Part shown: piece by piece, positions 49,054-57,223 of the stretch
Position numbering within the stretch: the stretch's first letter is position 1
Layout of the letters: every line of letters starts with the position of its first letter
NCBI GenBank assembly: GCA_022842245.1
Contig: JALHPZ010000032.1
Span: 1-64,000 of the forward strand
Length of the DNA: 64,000 bases
Reading direction: 5' to 3'
Source: Gemmataceae bacterium
GTDB taxonomy: Bacteria > Planctomycetota > Planctomycetia > Gemmatales > Gemmataceae
Program-made: the position numbers and the translations under genes
Notes under the pieces: model-generated
The model's database searches: none
Told to the model about the DNA's origin: nothing
What the model saw: the letters and a program-made list of their open reading frames with translations, nothing else

Positions 49054-51005
49054 ATTCCTCCCCCGCGATCTCCGGCCCCTCGCTTCGCCAGGCCATCGTC
49101 GTGTTCGCGTTGGCGGGCCTGGCCGCGTACTTTAACTCCTTCCAAGGCGTCTTCGTCTTCGACGACAAGGGGATGATCGTCGACCCCGACATCGGCAAGC
49201 CACTCGCCGGCCGCCTCGCCGGGCGGCCCGTCGTGTCGCTGACCTTCACGCTGAACTACTGGCTCGACGGTTTCAACACGCGAGGCTACCACCTCGCGAA
49301 CCTCATCATCCACGTCCTCGCCGCGCTCACGCTCTTCGACCTCATCCGCCGCACGCTGACCCTCCCGCGCTTCGGCGACCGCTACGCCAACTCCGCCGGC
49401 TGGCTCGCCTTCGCCATCGCGATCGTCTGGCTCGTCCATCCGCTCAACACGCAAGCGGTGACGTACCTCGTGCAGCGCTGCGAATCGCTCATGGGCATGC
49501 TGGTGCTCGTTTCGCTCTGGTGCTATCTGCGCGGCGTCCAGACCGCAGGAAATCGCTGGTACTGGCTCGGCGGACTGGCGTGCGTGCTCGCGTCCGGCTG
49601 CAAGGAGCTGACGCTGGCCGTGCCCGTCCTCGCCGCCCTCTACGATCGCCTCTTCCTTGCCGAGTCGTGGCGCGAGACGTTGTCCCGCTGGAAGCCGCTG
49701 GCGATCCTCGCGATCGGGCCGGCACTGGGCATCGCGCTGCTGCTCGCCCGCGGCGTCCTCGCCGACACCGGCGGCACCGTTGGGTTCGGCGTTCCGCGCT
49801 TCACGCCCCTGACCTACGCCCTCACGCAGATGGAAGTCGTCCCATATTACGTTCGGCTGGCGTTGTGGCCGAAGGATCTCTGCATCGACTACATCGACTG
49901 GCCGGTGCGGAAGCATATCGCGGAAGTCTGGCCGTACGCGCTCGGCCTCGTGGCCGTGCTCGGCGCGACCGCGTGGGGCGTACTGCGCTATCGCCCGTGG
50001 GCGTTCCTGCTCGCTTGGTTTTTCGTCATCCTCGCGCCCACGTCGAGCATCGTGCCGATCCAGGACCCGGCGTTCGAACACCGCATGTACCTCTCGCTGA
50101 TCGCGGTCGTCGCCGGCCTGGCGTTCGCCGCCGAATCGATCCTGCGTCCGCTCCCGGCCACCCTGCGTTCGACCCTTGCGGCGCTCGCCCTCCTCGGATT
50201 GTTCGTCGCGCTGACGGGGCGGACGATCCTGCGGAACGAGGACTATTCGAGCGAGGCGAAGCTGATCGCCTCCAACCTGGCGCTCCGTCCCGAGAACGCC
50301 CGGAGCCGCGTGGTCCACGCCGGGTACCTGCTTCGTTATGGTCGCGCACAAGACGCGCTCGATCAGGTCAAGAAGGCGCTCGAACGGGCCGACCTTGTCG
50401 GCGATTTCACGATCCTTGCGAGTTGCTATCAGGAATTGGGAAAGACGGCCGAAGCGGAAGCGGTGTTGCGATCGTTGTTGGAAACCCGCCCCGACGATGG
50501 GAAGCGGAACTACGCGTTCGCCTTGTTGCTGCTCCAGAATGGCAAGCCCGCCGAGGCCGAAGCCCCGGCCCGCATTGCGATGAAATCCATCGGCGACGTC
50601 CGCACCCGTCTGCTCCTGGCGGTGATCCTCGAAGAGCAAGGGAAATCCACCGAGGCCGAAGTAGTCTACGCCGAAACGCGCCGGCTCGCGCCGGAGGGCT
50701 TCCGTCACGCAATGGCGACCTCCGCCCGGCGCACGGCACTCGCCGAGGACGCGACGGCGTACCGGCTTCGACAGGCCTACCTCGACGCCGTCGCGGTCGT
50801 GCGGCTGAATCCCGCCATCGACTGGGAGGAGTGGGACACGTACGCCATCGTGCTGGCGCGGCTCGGCCGCTACCCCGACGCCGTCTCCGCCGGCGAGAAG
50901 GCGCTCGCCGCCGCCCCGGGCGAGTACGAACGCGGTTGGATCGCGAAGCGCGTGGCGCTGTACCGGGCCGGGAAGCCGTACTCCCAGCCCGGTCCGTCGT
51001 CATGA
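49050..51005 (+). CDS. TMTC-like membrane protein with TPR C-terminus
   Basis: A 651-residue protein. The N-terminal part has about ten membrane segments and a GT-C-type motif FVFDDKGMIVD (Asp 38-39) followed by the RPVVSLTFTLNYWLDGFN block typical of TMTC-like proteins. From about 415 to 640 there are several tetratricopeptide repeats. In animals TMTC proteins transfer O-mannose; bacterial relatives are poorly studied. It overlaps the upstream and downstream genes by 4 bases each. Confidence 0.8.
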   Translation: MNSSPAISGPSLRQAIVVFALAGLAAYFNSFQGVFVFDDKGMIVDPDIGKPLAGRLAGRPVVSLTFTLNYWLDGFNTRGYHLANLIIHVLAALTLFDLIRRTLTLPRFGDRYANSAGWLAFAIAIVWLVHPLNTQAVTYLVQRCESLMGMLVLVSLWCYLRGVQTAGNRWYWLGGLACVLASGCKELTLAVPVLAALYDRLFLAESWRETLSRWKPLAILAIGPALGIALLLARGVLADTGGTVGFGVPRFTPLTYALTQMEVVPYYVRLALWPKDLCIDYIDWPVRKHIAEVWPYALGLVAVLGATAWGVLRYRPWAFLLAWFFVILAPTSSIVPIQDPAFEHRMYLSLIAVVAGLAFAAESILRPLPATLRSTLAALALLGLFVALTGRTILRNEDYSSEAKLIASNLALRPENARSRVVHAGYLLRYGRAQDALDQVKKALERADLVGDFTILASCYQELGKTAEAEAVLRSLLETRPDDGKRNYAFALLLLQNGKPAEAEAPARIAMKSIGDVRTRLLLAVILEEQGKSTEAEVVYAETRRLAPEGFRHAMATSARRTALAEDATAYRLRQAYLDAVAVVRLNPAIDWEEWDTYAIVLARLGRYPDAVSAGEKALAAAPGEYERGWIAKRVALYRAGKPYSQPGPSS

Positions 51006-51991
51006 GCGCGCCCGCGTGCCTGTATTGCGTCGGAACGGAGTTCGATCCGCTCCACGAGGGCGTGCGCGACCGGCTGGGGCACGTGCCGGGCAAGCGCCGG
51101 TTCCTCCGCTGCCGCGCCTGCGGCGCCGGCCTGCTGGACCCGCTCCCCGCCGAAGCGGAACTGCCGGGCTTCTATCCGCCGGTCTACAGTTTCACGACCG
51201 AACACGCCGGCGGACTCAAGAGCCTGCTGGCGAAGATCGAGCATCGCGTCTTCTTCGGCCCGCAATACCGCGAGCAGGTCCGCCGCGTGCTGGACGCCTG
51301 CGGACGTTCCCCGCGCGGCCGTCGGCTCCTCGACGTCGGTTGCGGCAAGGGCATGCGGCTGACGGAACTGAAGCGCGCCGGCTTCCGCGTGACCGGCCTC
51401 GACTTCCAACCCGAAGCCGTGCGCTACGTCCACGAAACGTTGCACGTCGAAGCCGAAATCGGCGGCACCGACGACCTGCCGAAGCTCTTCCCGCCGGAAT
51501 CATTCGACGTCGTGACGGCGTTCTACCTACTCGAGCACGTGCGGGACGTCCGGCGCGTGCTCGCGGATTGCTTCGCCGCACTCAAGCCCGGCGGCTGGTT
51601 CCTCGGCGCCGTCCCGCTCGCCGATTCGATCCAGGCGAAGCTCTTCGGCAAGCGCTGGATCCACGTGACGGAAGCGCCGCGACACCTCTCGCTGCCGACG
51701 CGCAAGGGGCTGCGCATCGCCGCCGAAGCCGCCGGCTACGAGGCGATCCACTTCCGGCCGGACGCGATGCTGAACGCGGCCGGGCCGGCGGCGTCCTCGA
51801 TCGTCTCCGGGGCGACGCTCACGCACGTCTACGGCGGCGGAAAATGGCTCGCCATCGCCAAGCGCCTGCTCGGCGGCGCGCTCACCTTCGCCGCCCTGCC
51901 GCTGTGCCACCTCGAACATGCCGCCTGCGACCGGATGTCCCACGGCATCCTCTGCGCGCGCAAGCCGGGAGGCGACCATGCTGCCGCGTGA
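51002..51991 (+). CDS. SAM-dependent methyltransferase with zinc ribbon
   Basis: A 329-residue protein. A zinc ribbon (C6, C9, C37, C40) precedes a class I methyltransferase domain with motif I LLDVGCGKG (109-117), VTGLDFQPEAV as motif II and FDVVTAFYLLEHVRD as the acceptor-site region. Proteins of this layout methylate polysaccharide or lipid precursors in surface glycan clusters. It overlaps the gene before by 4 and the gene after by 14 bases. Confidence 0.85.
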   Translation: MSAPACLYCVGTEFDPLHEGVRDRLGHVPGKRRFLRCRACGAGLLDPLPAEAELPGFYPPVYSFTTEHAGGLKSLLAKIEHRVFFGPQYREQVRRVLDACGRSPRGRRLLDVGCGKGMRLTELKRAGFRVTGLDFQPEAVRYVHETLHVEAEIGGTDDLPKLFPPESFDVVTAFYLLEHVRDVRRVLADCFAALKPGGWFLGAVPLADSIQAKLFGKRWIHVTEAPRHLSLPTRKGLRIAAEAAGYEAIHFRPDAMLNAAGPAASSIVSGATLTHVYGGGKWLAIAKRLLGGALTFAALPLCHLEHAACDRMSHGILCARKPGGDHAAA

Positions 51992-52673
51992 GGCCCGCTG
52001 GTTCGAAGCCCAGGCCGCCGCGCTCGGCGAAGCCATCTTCCCCACCCTGAACGTCGGCAGCCACACCGCCGAGTTCCGCGCGCAGACGCAGCCCTGGATC
52101 GACCGCCACGTCTTCGGTCCGTTCGCCACGTGCGGCGGCGAAGTCGTGCATACCGACATCCAGGCCGCCCCCGGCGTCGACCTCGTCGGCGACCTCACCG
52201 ATCCGGCGTTCCAGGACGAACTCCGCAAGCGGAAGTTCCGCTCGGCCTTCTGCAACAACCTCCTCGAGCACATCGAGAACCCGGAACGGATCTGCCGAGC
52301 CGTCGTCGCCGCCGTCGAGCCGGGCGGGTACCTGTTCGTGTCGGTGCCACATAAGTTTCCGTACCACGCCGACCCGATCGACACGATGTTCCGCCCGTCG
52401 CCGGCGGAGTTGGCCGCGCTGTTCCCCGGCACGGTGATCGTCGCGGGCGAAACGCTCCGCTGCGGGAACCTGACGACCTACGCCGCGATGCGCCTATTGC
52501 GTAACTCCGGCGCGATGCTGCGCACGCTCGGCGAGCGCCTGCGTGGCCGCAGCGGCGCAGACCGTGCGAAGCCGCACCAGTCGAACGCACGCGCCGGCAG
52601 CCCGCTCCGCTTCCTTCCGTGGCTCGTGCGGCCGTTCGTCATCACCTGCCTCGTCCTGCGGGTGAAGCCGTGA
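51978..52673 (+). CDS. Methyltransferase-like protein lacking a visible motif I
   Basis: A 231-residue protein with FRSAFCNNLLEHIENPERICRA and VVAAVEPGGYLFVSVPHKFPY, which are motifs of class I methyltransferases. The glycine-rich SAM loop normally at the start is not recognisable (only NVGSHTAEFR is there). It may bind SAM differently or be a non-catalytic partner of the preceding methyltransferase. GGAGG lies 5 bases before ATG 51978, so the start is firm even though it lies inside the previous gene. Confidence 0.72.
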   Translation: MLPREARWFEAQAAALGEAIFPTLNVGSHTAEFRAQTQPWIDRHVFGPFATCGGEVVHTDIQAAPGVDLVGDLTDPAFQDELRKRKFRSAFCNNLLEHIENPERICRAVVAAVEPGGYLFVSVPHKFPYHADPIDTMFRPSPAELAALFPGTVIVAGETLRCGNLTTYAAMRLLRNSGAMLRTLGERLRGRSGADRAKPHQSNARAGSPLRFLPWLVRPFVITCLVLRVKP

Positions 52674-53770
52674 ACGTGCTCGTCGTCTCGCACCTGGCAT
52701 TGCCCCACGTCGGCGGAGTCGAAAATCTCGTCGACCTAGAACTCCGCGCCCTCGCGCAGGCCGGGCACACGGCCACGCTCGTGACCAGCGACGGCACCGG
52801 CCGCGGCCTCGACCCGGATTACGGACCACGAGTGCGCGTCGAGCGCATCCGCGCCTGGCACGGCCTCGAACGCCGCGCCGGCATCCCCTACCCGCTCTTC
52901 TCGCCGCGCCTCCTCTCCGTCCTCGACCGCGAAGTCCGCCGCGCCGACGTCGTCCACGCCCACGGCTTCCTCTTCCCAGGCACCGTCGCCGCCCTCGCCC
53001 TCGCGGGCCTGATGGGAAAGCCGAGCATCCTCACCGACCACGGCGGCATCCAGACCTTCGGCTCGACCCTCACGACCACGATCGCGCGACTCGCCGCCGA
53101 GACCGTCGGACGATTCAGCGCGCTGCTGGCGGACCGCGCCGTCGTCTACAACGCCCGCATCGGCGCCACGCTCGCGAAGTTCCGCCGGCGGAATGATGTC
53201 GAATTCCTGTTCAATCCGGTCGATGCGAATCTCTTCCATCCGCCGTCGCCGGAGCAACGCGCCGCCGCCCGGAAAGCGCTCGGCTGGTGCGAGCGCCCGC
53301 GCGTCCTCTTCGTCGGCCGGCTCATCGCCACCAAAGGCGTGCCGCTCGTGCTGGGCCTTGCGAATCCGAATGGGGAACTGGTCTTCTGCGGCCCCGGCGA
53401 CCCCGCGATCCTCGGCCCGCTGCCGCGCCCCGGAGTCGAGTACCTACCCCCTCGGCCGCAATCGGAATTGAAAACGCTCTACCACGCCGCCGACGTGTTC
53501 GTGCTCCCCGCCGCTGTCCGCGAGGGCTTCCCGCTCGTCGTTCAGGAAGCGCTCGCGTGCGGGCTGCCCGTCGTCCTCGGCGACGACCCCGGCTTCGGCC
53601 CCTATCGCGGCATCGCCGGGCTGACCTTCACCGATCGCTCGCCCGAAGACTTCCGCGCGAAGGTCGAACTCGCCCTCGCCGCCGGGCGGATTGTCGGCGA
53701 ACGCCCGTTCCCCGCCCTGCTAGACTGGATTGCCACGCTCTTCCCGGAGGTGCCCGGTGCCCGGCCCTGA
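52670..53770 (+). CDS. Glycosyltransferase family 4 protein
   Basis: A 366-residue GT-B enzyme. The N-terminal domain has VVSHLALPHVGGVENLVDLE, with the GG(V)E motif of GT4. The C-terminal domain has RVLFVGRLIATKG and the catalytic EX7E motif REGFPLVVQEALACGLP (about 284-300). It would add a sugar to a lipid or glycan acceptor from a nucleotide-sugar donor. The GTG start overlaps the preceding stop (GTGA). Confidence 0.9.
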   Translation: MNVLVVSHLALPHVGGVENLVDLELRALAQAGHTATLVTSDGTGRGLDPDYGPRVRVERIRAWHGLERRAGIPYPLFSPRLLSVLDREVRRADVVHAHGFLFPGTVAALALAGLMGKPSILTDHGGIQTFGSTLTTTIARLAAETVGRFSALLADRAVVYNARIGATLAKFRRRNDVEFLFNPVDANLFHPPSPEQRAAARKALGWCERPRVLFVGRLIATKGVPLVLGLANPNGELVFCGPGDPAILGPLPRPGVEYLPPRPQSELKTLYHAADVFVLPAAVREGFPLVVQEALACGLPVVLGDDPGFGPYRGIAGLTFTDRSPEDFRAKVELALAAGRIVGERPFPALLDWIATLFPEVPGARP

Positions 53771-54455
53771 CCCGCGCGTGCCCGAGTCCGTCTGGACCGT
53801 CATCGCCGCCTACAACGAAGGCGAACGACTCGCCGTCACGCTCGCCGGGCTGATGCCCGTCTGCCGGAACGTCGTCGTCGTCGACGACGGCTCGCGGGAC
53901 GACACCGCCGCCGTCGCGCGCCGCTTCCCCGTCTGGGTGCTGCGCCACCCGATCAATCGCGGTCAGGGAGCGGCGCTCCAGACCGGCCTCGACTTCGCCC
54001 GCGCGAAGGGGGCCGAAGTCCTCGTCACCTTCGACGCCGACAACCAGCACGACCCCGCCGACCTGTCCGCCATCGTCGCGCCGGTCCTCGCCGGAACGGC
54101 CGACGTCGCCCTCGGCTCGCGCTTCCTCGGCCGCGCCGAGAACATCCCCGCGTCCCGCCGAATCGTGCTCAAGCTTGGCGTCCTCTTTACCCGCTTCGTC
54201 TCCCGCATCGCCGTCACCGACACGCACAACGGCTTCCGCGCCTTCTCCCGGAGCGCCGCCGCGCGCATCCGCATCACGCAGGACCGCATGGCGCACGCCT
54301 CGGAGATATTGGACGAAATCCGCGCCCTCGGCCTGCGCCACGTCGAAGTCCCCGTCACCATCCGCTATTCCGACGCGACGCTCGCGAAGGGCCAGAGTTC
54401 GTGGAACGCCGTCCGCGTCGCGTGGCAGTTCCTGATCGGCAAGGTGATCCGATGA
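53757..54455 (+). CDS. Glycosyltransferase family 2 (dolichyl-phosphate mannosyltransferase-like)
   Basis: A 232-residue GT-A enzyme with TVIAAYNEGERL, VVVVDDGSRDDT (DD at 43-44) and TFDADNQHDP (the DxD-like metal site, about 92-100), as in DPM1-type enzymes. It would make a polyprenyl-phosphate sugar donor for the GT-C proteins encoded upstream. The GTG at 53757 has GGAGG 6 bases upstream and overlaps the previous gene by 14 bases. Confidence 0.9.
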   Translation: MPGPDPRVPESVWTVIAAYNEGERLAVTLAGLMPVCRNVVVVDDGSRDDTAAVARRFPVWVLRHPINRGQGAALQTGLDFARAKGAEVLVTFDADNQHDPADLSAIVAPVLAGTADVALGSRFLGRAENIPASRRIVLKLGVLFTRFVSRIAVTDTHNGFRAFSRSAAARIRITQDRMAHASEILDEIRALGLRHVEVPVTIRYSDATLAKGQSSWNAVRVAWQFLIGKVIR

Positions 54456-54790
54456 GTACGTTTCAGGTGGTCGCGGTCGCGGTGCTGGGCAGCCTCACGC
54501 TGCGGGAATTGATCGTGTCGTTCACGCGCGCCCGGGGCCGCGGCATGCGCCTCGCGCGCATGGTGGTGTGGGGCACGGCCACGGCCGCGATCCTGAACCC
54601 CGGCCTGCCGCAGGCCCTCGCCAACCTCCTCGGAATCGGCCGCGGTGCGGACGTCGTCCTGTATCTCTTCGTGCTGGCGTTCCTGTGGGTGTCGTTCTTC
54701 CTCTACTCGTGCCACCTCCGCGTGCAGCGCCAGGTCACGCAACTCGCCCGCCACATCGCCATCCAGGAGGCGACGCGGGGCGGGGAGTGA
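54452..54790 (+). CDS. DUF2304 family membrane protein
   Basis: A 112-residue protein with three hydrophobic segments (about 3-20, 35-60 and 65-87). DUF2304 proteins frequently sit beside GT2 enzymes and are thought to help anchor them. Here it overlaps the GT2 gene by 4 bases (ATGA), which supports that link. It is the last gene of the glycan unit. Confidence 0.83.
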   Translation: MSTFQVVAVAVLGSLTLRELIVSFTRARGRGMRLARMVVWGTATAAILNPGLPQALANLLGIGRGADVVLYLFVLAFLWVSFFLYSCHLRVQRQVTQLARHIAIQEATRGGE

Positions 54791-54818
54791 GGGGGGCTCA
54801 GCTCAATTGTGACTTGGT

Positions 54819-54884
54819 GAACGGCGCGACGTGAGTCCACCGGTGGTCGGTTGCAACCACCGGCGGACTGACGTCGCGCCGTTC
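54819..54884. terminator. 29-bp imperfect inverted repeat after the glycan operon
   Basis: Arms 54819-54847 and 54856-54884 pair with two mismatches around an 8-nt loop. This is a very stable hairpin starting 28 bp past the last gene of the operon. It may terminate or protect the mRNA, or be one of the dispersed palindromes seen nearby. Confidence 0.6.
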
Positions 54885-55028
54885 GCCGGAGACTTCCTTC
54901 CGTGTCGGACGCCGAGGCGAACGATCGTCATAAGCCTTAGAGTCCGTGTGAACGAACCGGTTCTGACTCGCTGAACGCAGACGCAACAGCCGTGCGGCCG
55001 AATAATAAATTGAGTGAGTTGAAAATGT

Positions 55029-55568
55029 TCATACGTGTTCTGCCAGCACGGCTTCCTCGCCATCGACCAGCACACCCCAAAACCGTTGGGTAAGCACCAC
55101 GACGACGCGGACCTCTTCTTCTTCCGGCCCGACTACGCCAACAACGCTTTCTGCTTGGGATACTCGGTCCCCCGCAGCGGTCGGGTCTTTGCTTCGCAAC
55201 AGACCAGACTCGACTGCGGCGACGCACCCGAGGATTTGCTTGGACACGAAGTCTCCTCCGCAGGTCCAATACAGGCAGGTGACACGGCACGCTCCGACCA
55301 GAAACACATCTTCATCTTCGCCGCCGGACACGCGCTCGGCGTCAGGGAGTACATCCGCGACCGTGAGGGCCGCGCGAGGCGTAGGCGTGAAGAGGGTTTT
55401 TGGCAAAGCAGCCTCCGTCGTTAAACAAGTGATTATCCCAATCGCGTCAAATGGGAGGAAACGAAATCCATTGCGATAATCTACCCGCAATTCCTCGCCG
55501 GAAGCGAATTCAACTCCCCGCGCGGGTTTACGGGTCAGCGTCCTGAAAGCATGTGAAATCTTGCCCAT
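55029..55568 (-). CDS. Hypothetical protein, 179 aa
   Basis: The frame from ATG 55568 reads as plausible protein: DYRNGFRFLPFDAIGIITCL, an acidic GGEDEDVFLVGACRVTCLYW stretch and a strand-rich VRVVVVLTQRFWGVLVDGEE end. Its codon use is lower in third-position GC than its neighbours, which may mean transfer or weak selection. The upstream part of the longer reading is repeat DNA and was left out. No family recognised; a non-coding alternative is possible. Confidence 0.5.
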   Translation of the reverse strand: MGKISHAFRTLTRKPARGVEFASGEELRVDYRNGFRFLPFDAIGIITCLTTEAALPKTLFTPTPRAALTVADVLPDAERVSGGEDEDVFLVGACRVTCLYWTCGGDFVSKQILGCVAAVESGLLRSKDPTAAGDRVSQAESVVGVVGPEEEEVRVVVVLTQRFWGVLVDGEEAVLAEHV

Positions 55569-55576
55569 CACCCGCG

Positions 55577-55792
55577 TCTTCAGTCCGAAGGACTGGGAGT
55601 GCTTAGCCCAGGGCGAGGAGGCTCGGCGACGACGCCCTGGGTTCCACGGGAATGAAACGGTCAGCCCGAAGGGCTGAGACAGAGTGGCGATCGACGTGGC
55701 TCGTGTCGCAGTCCTTCGGACTGCCGCTTCATGGACACGATCACCCTGGGCGTTGCCCTGGGCTAAGCACTCCCAGTCCTTCGGACTGAAGA
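55577..55792. repeat. Composite repeat bounded by a 38-bp perfect inverted repeat
   Basis: Bases 55577-55614 and 55755-55792 are exact reverse complements with 140 bp between. Each arm holds a CAGTCC-GAA-GGACTG hairpin. Inside are a CCCAGGGCG/CGCCCTGGG stem (55607-55641, also seen at 9613-9646), a TCAGCCC-GAA-GGGCTGA hairpin (55661-55677) and a GCAGTCC-TTC-GGACTGC hairpin (55708-55724). Nothing in it looks coding. Confidence 0.8.
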
Positions 55793-55866
55793 GAACCGTA
55801 GGTCGGGCCGGGCTTTGGGGGGCCCGACACGTTCGCCAATGACGTTCGGATTCCGAGCCTAGTCTT

Positions 55867-56070
55867 GGCCCCGGCAGGGGCCGCGGAATGTAGCCATGGG
55901 TGGAGCGAAGCGAAACCCGTGGAAGCCTTGTCACACAAAACGACCCCGGAAGGGGTCGAGGGACAATGCATCGTCCCGTCGCCCCTGCCGGGGCGAGAGT
56001 CTCCGCATCGTTGCCATGGGTTCCGCTGCGCTCCACCAGTGGCAACAACCCGTTGCCCCATTCGGGGCAA
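55867..56070. repeat. Composite inverted-repeat element, second copy
   Basis: Same order of parts as 11762-11968: a GGCCCC/GGGGCC hairpin (55867-55882); the 33-nt unit GTAGCCATGGGTGGAGCG... (55890-55922); a CGACCCC-GGAA-GGGGTCG hairpin (55941-55958); GCCCC-TGCC-GGGGC (55981-55994); the inverted 33-nt unit (56014-56046); and TTGCCCC/GGGGCAA (56053-56070). The 55569-56218 gap holds this and the element before it, and no supported gene. Confidence 0.8.
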
Positions 56071-56218
56071 AAAATCAAGAAGGAGATCGTGGACGTCGGA
56101 CCGGCCATCGCGACGAACATTGCCGGGAAGTTCGTCTATTCCGCCCCAGTCGGGCCTCGAGGACTCGGCCCGACCTTCCATTCGACCGTCACCCTCGGCC
56201 CGGTTCACGCTTTCGACT

Positions 56219-57223
56219 TTAATAATCTGTCGACTTGAACTCATACGCCGCCAGCAGCAGCACCACCGGGGCGAACAGGGCGCTCGCGAGCGCCGACAAC
56301 TCCGGCCGGAAGAGGCCCTTCCGCTGCACGGCGTCCAGTTCCGGCACCGGGGCCGCGAAGCCGGTCGCGCGCATCGAATCGTAGAAGATGCCGCCGAGGT
56401 CCAAAGGCTTCGGTAGGATCCAGTAGATCGCATCCAGCAACACGCCGGACATCGGGCCGAGGCCTTCGACCGGCTGCGCGAGTAGGCGGAGGTGCGTGTA
56501 GTTCACTGTCCAGCAGAGCAGCCAGAAGAGCAGCGTGCCGAAGATGCAGACGACGGTGCTGCGGCTGACGACGGCGAGGAACGCCGACACGGAATAGAAG
56601 ATGCCGAAATTCAGGACGAGCAGCGGCACGGCGAGCCAGTAGGTGCCGTTCCAGACACCGGTCTTGAAGCCGAGGGCGAGCCAGGTGGCGCCGACGAAGA
56701 ACGTGGCCTGCACGGCGACGAACAGGACGACGCCGAGATACTTGCCGAGCAGGATCGCCCAGCGCGGCGCGGGCTTCGCGAGCAGCACCGTGGCCGACTG
56801 CGGTTCGAGAAACGTCGGCAGGAAGCCCGCCGTCCAGAGCAGCGCGAGCAGCACGCCGGCGGTGTCGGCGAGGATCGCCGCGAGCCAGATCTGGACGTAG
56901 CGCACGGCGTCGTCCTTGAAGCGCGCCACTGGCACGGTCATGAGGCCGAAGCCGAACGAGACTTCGCCCGAAACGACCTTCAACTTCTCCTTCTTGACCT
57001 TCTCCTCGCCGAGTTCCTTCGCCTGCGCCGGCGTGATGAACCCGCCGGCGTCGTAGTCCTTCCCGCTCGACGGCGTGTCGCCCGTCACGGTCATGCTCAG
57101 GCAGAAGAGCGTGCAGAGGAGGGTGATGGCGAGCATCGCCCAGAAGAGCTTCGTCGCGACGGACTGCCGGAAGGTGTCGCGCACCATCCAGCGCAGCGTG
57201 CGGATCGCAAAGGCGAGGTTCAT
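56219..57223 (-). CDS. ABC transporter permease (ABC-2 type)
   Basis: A 334-residue protein with about six membrane segments: one near residues 25-47, a cluster from about 105 to 265, and one near 310-330. A soluble loop (about 50-95) contains SSGKDYDAGGFITPAQAKELG. This fits an ABC-2-type export permease. Its start overlaps the ATPase stop by 4 bases (57220-57223), so the two form one transporter. The substrate is unknown. Confidence 0.84.
   Translation of the reverse strand: MNLAFAIRTLRWMVRDTFRQSVATKLFWAMLAITLLCTLFCLSMTVTGDTPSSGKDYDAGGFITPAQAKELGEEKVKKEKLKVVSGEVSFGFGLMTVPVARFKDDAVRYVQIWLAAILADTAGVLLALLWTAGFLPTFLEPQSATVLLAKPAPRWAILLGKYLGVVLFVAVQATFFVGATWLALGFKTGVWNGTYWLAVPLLVLNFGIFYSVSAFLAVVSRSTVVCIFGTLLFWLLCWTVNYTHLRLLAQPVEGLGPMSGVLLDAIYWILPKPLDLGGIFYDSMRATGFAAPVPELDAVQRKGLFRPELSALASALFAPVVLLLAAYEFKSTDY

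Noticed and set aside
47107..50708. Two frames of about 640 residues antisense to the first two glycan genes
   Set aside because: The sense genes have clear membrane topology and overlapping starts and stops.
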